A stretch of DNA of 64,000 nucleotides from JACRLV01 sp045863555 (lineage in GTDB: Bacteria; Planctomycetota; Phycisphaerae; UBA1845; Fen-1342): positions 62,001-126,000 of the forward strand of contig BTUU01000018.1 in the NCBI GenBank assembly GCA_045863555.1, in the 5' to 3' direction. The position numbers and the translations under genes are program-made. Shown piece after piece: positions 61,590 to 64,000 of this stretch. Numbering within the stretch: the stretch's first letter is position 1; each line of letters begins with the position of its first letter. The notes beneath the pieces are model-generated. The model was given only the letters and a program-made list of their open reading frames with translations, did no database searches and was not told where the DNA came from.

Positions 61590-63824
61590 TTACGGACACG
61601 TCGTCCCAAAACTCGCCAGCAGCGCTGCCAGGTCGGTCAGATCAACGTCACCGTCGCCGTCCGTGTCGCCGTCCGCGGCCGTTGCACCCCGCATCATGCC
61701 AAAGTGCGAGAGCAGCGTCGACAGATCGCTCAGATCAACGTCGCAGTCGCCGTCCGTATCGCCCGGCAGCCGTTCCTCGATCGTCGCCCGCAGCGCCCGC
61801 GTCGTGCTGCCGTTGCCGTTGGTCACGTTCGTCACGGTCAGCGTGCCGTTGTAGATGCCCGCCGGCAGATCGTAGATCGAATCATCGAGGTAGACCGACA
61901 CGAACACCTGGCCGCCCGGCGCGAGATTGCCTCCGCCCGTCACGAGCCGCGCCCACGACGCGTTCTCCGTCACCGTCCACTGCACGGCCGTGTCGCCGAT
62001 GTTACGCAGCGTGTAGTGGATCGAGTCCGGCGTGAACGGTCCGCCCTCCGGCCCCGTCGTCTGAAAGCCCGTCTGCGGCGTCAGCGTCAGCGTCCCCGGC
62101 ACGAGCCACGTCAAAAGCGCCGCCCGCAGTTCATCCCGCAGAACCTCGGACGCGGCCGCCCCAACCGCCGCGGCCGCGAGGTCATCGTCGACCGCGCCGT
62201 CCACGAACGAGCCGACCGTAAATTCCTGCGGCGTGATGACGCCGTTTGCCATGTACGGGATGCTGATCCACGCCAGCGACGAGCGGTACCGCAGCCCGTC
62301 GAGCCCCACGCTGCCGCCCTTGGCTGCGATCTCGACCGCCGCCCGGAAATCGAGCCGCTTGTCGTCCGGCAGGCCGATGTTCGCGGCTTCCTCGTCGATG
62401 ATTCCGCCGACGTTGGGATAGCCACCGCCGCCGCCGTAGTTCATCGCCCCGTTGAGCATCAGGTCATAGAACTCGTCGCGCCAGGCCCCGAGGTACCCGT
62501 TCGCGACTTCCTCGTGCAGCCGCGCCCCGTCGTCGAGCGTCAGCATGTTGTGGTCGCCGCCGCAGCCGATCCGCCGCACCAGCTCCGTGTCCGCCATGTC
62601 GAGCGCATCGGCCGTGATGTTGATATTTGCCTGGCCGAAGTAGTCCTTCACCGCCTCCGTGCGGATGTTGTCCGAGTTCTCCATCATGAGCCGCAGCACG
62701 TCGTCGAGCGGTTCGTTCTGCACCGGCGACTCGGCGGGGCAGCCGCCGGGGCTGCCGTCGAAGCCGCGCACCGGGATCGGCGCGGTGAAGGCCACGTTCC
62801 CGAGCGCCACCTGCCGCATGGCGTGCACGTGGTGCAGCGTCTTGATCGTGCTGGCGGGGTCGAACACGCGGCTGTTGTTCAGCCCCGCCCGCCGGCCGCC
62901 GTTGACGCGCTTCAGCAGCGCGCCGACGCGGACGTAGATCTCGTTGTCCATGATCCCGCGCATGATGCCCGAGACGCGGTGCGTCAGGTCGTTGCTGTTT
63001 CGCAGCAGCAGGAACGTGAAAAGCGGGCCGTCCGGTCCGGTTCCCGTCTGCTGAAGGTCATAAATGCGCGCCGCCCGGTTCCCCTGGAGCACGTCGAGCT
63101 GTGCCGACGTGACGCCGGTGTACCACCACCACGTCCGCCCCTGGCGCTCCTCGAGCACGATGTCGTAGTTGCCGTTGCCGACATAGGCGATATCCGTAAT
63201 GCGCGCGTTGTGCTGGCCGGTGAGCGTCGAGATATTCGCATAAGGCGTGCTCGGATACCGCCACCAGTTGCGCTGGTCGCTGCCGGTGTTCGAGATGAAT
63301 ACACAGCTCCAGACGTTATTCTGCCCCGGCACACGGTCCCACGAGACGAGCCGCATGTTGTTCGTGTCGCGAATCGTATTGATCGCGGCCGCGTCGGCGC
63401 TGGGGTGATACCACCAGCCCTTGAAGTACTGGCCTGTGTTGTTGACCAGGATGATCACGTACCGGAGCTGGCCGTTCGCATCGAGATACGGCTGGCACTG
63501 GAGCAGCCGCACGTTGCCGCTCGACAGCCGGTCGGCGATGCTCGCGGGCGTCTGGCCGAACCACCACCCGTCGGCCGGGTTGTAATATTCGCCCGAGTTG
63601 TGCACGAGCACGGCCGAGAAGCGCATCGGGTTGTTGTTCACCACGTCGATGTTGACCAGCCGATACCCCTCGGCCCGCCGGGCATTGATCTGGTCCTCGG
63701 TCGCGTTCGTGAAATACCACCACCCGGTCGGCGTCATCAGGTCGCGATCGGCATGGGCGGCGTGCGTGGCCGCGAGCAGACAGGCGAGGACGGTTGTCGC
63801 GATTCGTATCGATCTGGCTGACAT
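61590..63824 (-). CDS. Secreted tandem-repeat serine hydrolase (polyglycine-hydrolase-like) with dockerin tail
   Basis: A 744-residue exported protein. After a signal peptide (about 1-26) come five ~50-residue repeats at about 34, 87, 137, 187 and 232, each with a GWW core and an alternating hydrophobic strand, like bacterial tandem repeat domains (BTRD1). A beta-lactamase-fold domain follows with SxxK (Ser325-Lys328, in STIK), SDN (384-386) and KGGS (502-505), the three motif positions of serine beta-lactamases and PBPs. Residues about 560-660 look Ig/BACON-like, and the C-terminus is a paired dockerin (DTDGDCDVDLSDLSTLLSHFG). Start at ATG 63824 with GGAGG six bases upstream. Repeat plus beta-lactamase order recalls fungal polyglycine hydrolases. 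Confidence 0.75.
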   Translation of the reverse strand: MSARSIRIATTVLACLLAATHAAHADRDLMTPTGWWYFTNATEDQINARRAEGYRLVNIDVVNNNPMRFSAVLVHNSGEYYNPADGWWFGQTPASIADRLSSGNVRLLQCQPYLDANGQLRYVIILVNNTGQYFKGWWYHPSADAAAINTIRDTNNMRLVSWDRVPGQNNVWSCVFISNTGSDQRNWWRYPSTPYANISTLTGQHNARITDIAYVGNGNYDIVLEERQGRTWWWYTGVTSAQLDVLQGNRAARIYDLQQTGTGPDGPLFTFLLLRNSNDLTHRVSGIMRGIMDNEIYVRVGALLKRVNGGRRAGLNNSRVFDPASTIKTLHHVHAMRQVALGNVAFTAPIPVRGFDGSPGGCPAESPVQNEPLDDVLRLMMENSDNIRTEAVKDYFGQANINITADALDMADTELVRRIGCGGDHNMLTLDDGARLHEEVANGYLGAWRDEFYDLMLNGAMNYGGGGGYPNVGGIIDEEAANIGLPDDKRLDFRAAVEIAAKGGSVGLDGLRYRSSLAWISIPYMANGVITPQEFTVGSFVDGAVDDDLAAAAVGAAASEVLRDELRAALLTWLVPGTLTLTPQTGFQTTGPEGGPFTPDSIHYTLRNIGDTAVQWTVTENASWARLVTGGGNLAPGGQVFVSVYLDDSIYDLPAGIYNGTLTVTNVTNGNGSTTRALRATIEERLPGDTDGDCDVDLSDLSTLLSHFGMMRGATAADGDTDGDGDVDLTDLAALLASFGTTCP

Positions 63825-63941
63825 GCTTTGCCTCCGCGAGAGACCCGCTGGGCCGGCCATACACGCGGCCGGCGACATCGGTTCAAGCGGAGTTGGCGTG
63901 CGGGTCTTTCTCGGAGTTCGGGAAATATCGTGAATGGCGGT

Positions 63942-64000
63942 TCACGCGGCGTATTCGTAGGCGTTGAGGCCCGCGAATCGGCGTGCCTGCACCAAGCGTC
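63942..64000 (-). CDS. C-terminal fragment of an unknown gene at window edge
   Basis: On the minus strand the last bases read RLVQARRFAGLNAYEYAA before TGA at 63944-63942. Third positions are GC-rich as in the surrounding genes, suggesting the end of a real gene that begins beyond the window. Too short to identify. The 117 bases between it and the hydrolase gene contain no gene. Confidence 0.35.
   Translation of the reverse strand, partial: RLVQARRFAGLNAYEYAA

Noticed and set aside
61704..63821. A 705-codon open frame on the plus strand opposite the hydrolase gene
   Set aside because: Composition is Arg/Val/His-rich antisense sequence; the minus strand has signal peptide, Shine-Dalgarno, domains and a terminator.

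Overview
The window is a high-GC chromosomal segment from a member of the Planctomycetota, most likely Phycisphaerae or a close relative. This is inference from several signs. Six large exported proteins end in paired EF-hand dockerin-like tails of the DLDxDGxVxLxDLxxLLSxFG type. A membrane protein carries the CGYDLTG...CPECG zinc ribbon common in this group. There is a 'DWPNFRGPN' PQQ-type propeller protein and a chlamydial-Pmp-like repeat protein (PVC superphylum flavour). Peptidoglycan genes are intact, and the MurE substrate motif DNPR points to meso-diaminopimelate. No rRNA, CRISPR array, insertion sequence or prophage was seen.

Layout. 1-10413 (+): the front half of a division/cell-wall (dcw) cluster, mraZ (partial)-rsmH-LysM protein-ftsL-like-ftsI-murE-murF-mraY-ftsW, stopping after ftsW; a hairpin-rich 349-base spacer separates mraZ from rsmH. 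10559-13399: a secreted HExxH metalloprotease with dockerin tail. 13606-16306: a sulfonate/NitT-TauT-type ABC importer. 16416-20021: an exported protein with a C-terminal sorting-like tail, a MacB-type permease and an MFS transporter. 20140-23622: a giant protease/Pmp-like repeat/dockerin protein. 23776-27708 (-): rpmF-plsX-fabH-fabD-fabG, with a good promoter and a terminator-like hairpin. 28018-28240: tRNA-Phe and tRNA-Ala. 28352-33756: a DUF1697 protein, a zinc-ribbon membrane protein, gyrA with an unusual quinolone-region motif, and a Gly/Cys-tailed protein. 33876-34538 (-): an HNH endonuclease broken by one in-frame stop plus its small partner. 34838-39101 (-): an ABC exporter-type operon with one ATPase and three permeases, divergent from a lipoprotein gene (39356). 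40969-49561: an exported MsrB-MsrA fusion, a TMTC-like TPR membrane protein, a VWA protein, class I aldolase, a possible SUKH-like protein and a TIGR03663-type membrane protein. 49706-54144: three tandem paralogous secreted propeller-like dockerin proteins. 54348-63824: a lone nuoD, a GT39-like membrane protein, a PQQ-propeller protein, a SASA-type esterase, an unknown exported protein, and a secreted tandem-repeat/serine-hydrolase/dockerin protein.

How it fits together. The first 10 kb builds and polymerises lipid II, and the fab operon supplies fatty acids. Much of the rest is an export-heavy programme: proteases, propellers and hydrolases carrying a shared dockerin-like tail, with three GT-C-like membrane proteins that could glycosylate surface material. 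No cohesin is visible, so the receptor for the tails is open. Several genes lack a Shine-Dalgarno sequence and have a -10-like hexamer 12-14 bases before the ATG, suggesting leaderless transcripts. All functional calls come from reading motifs by eye; no database search or structure prediction was run.
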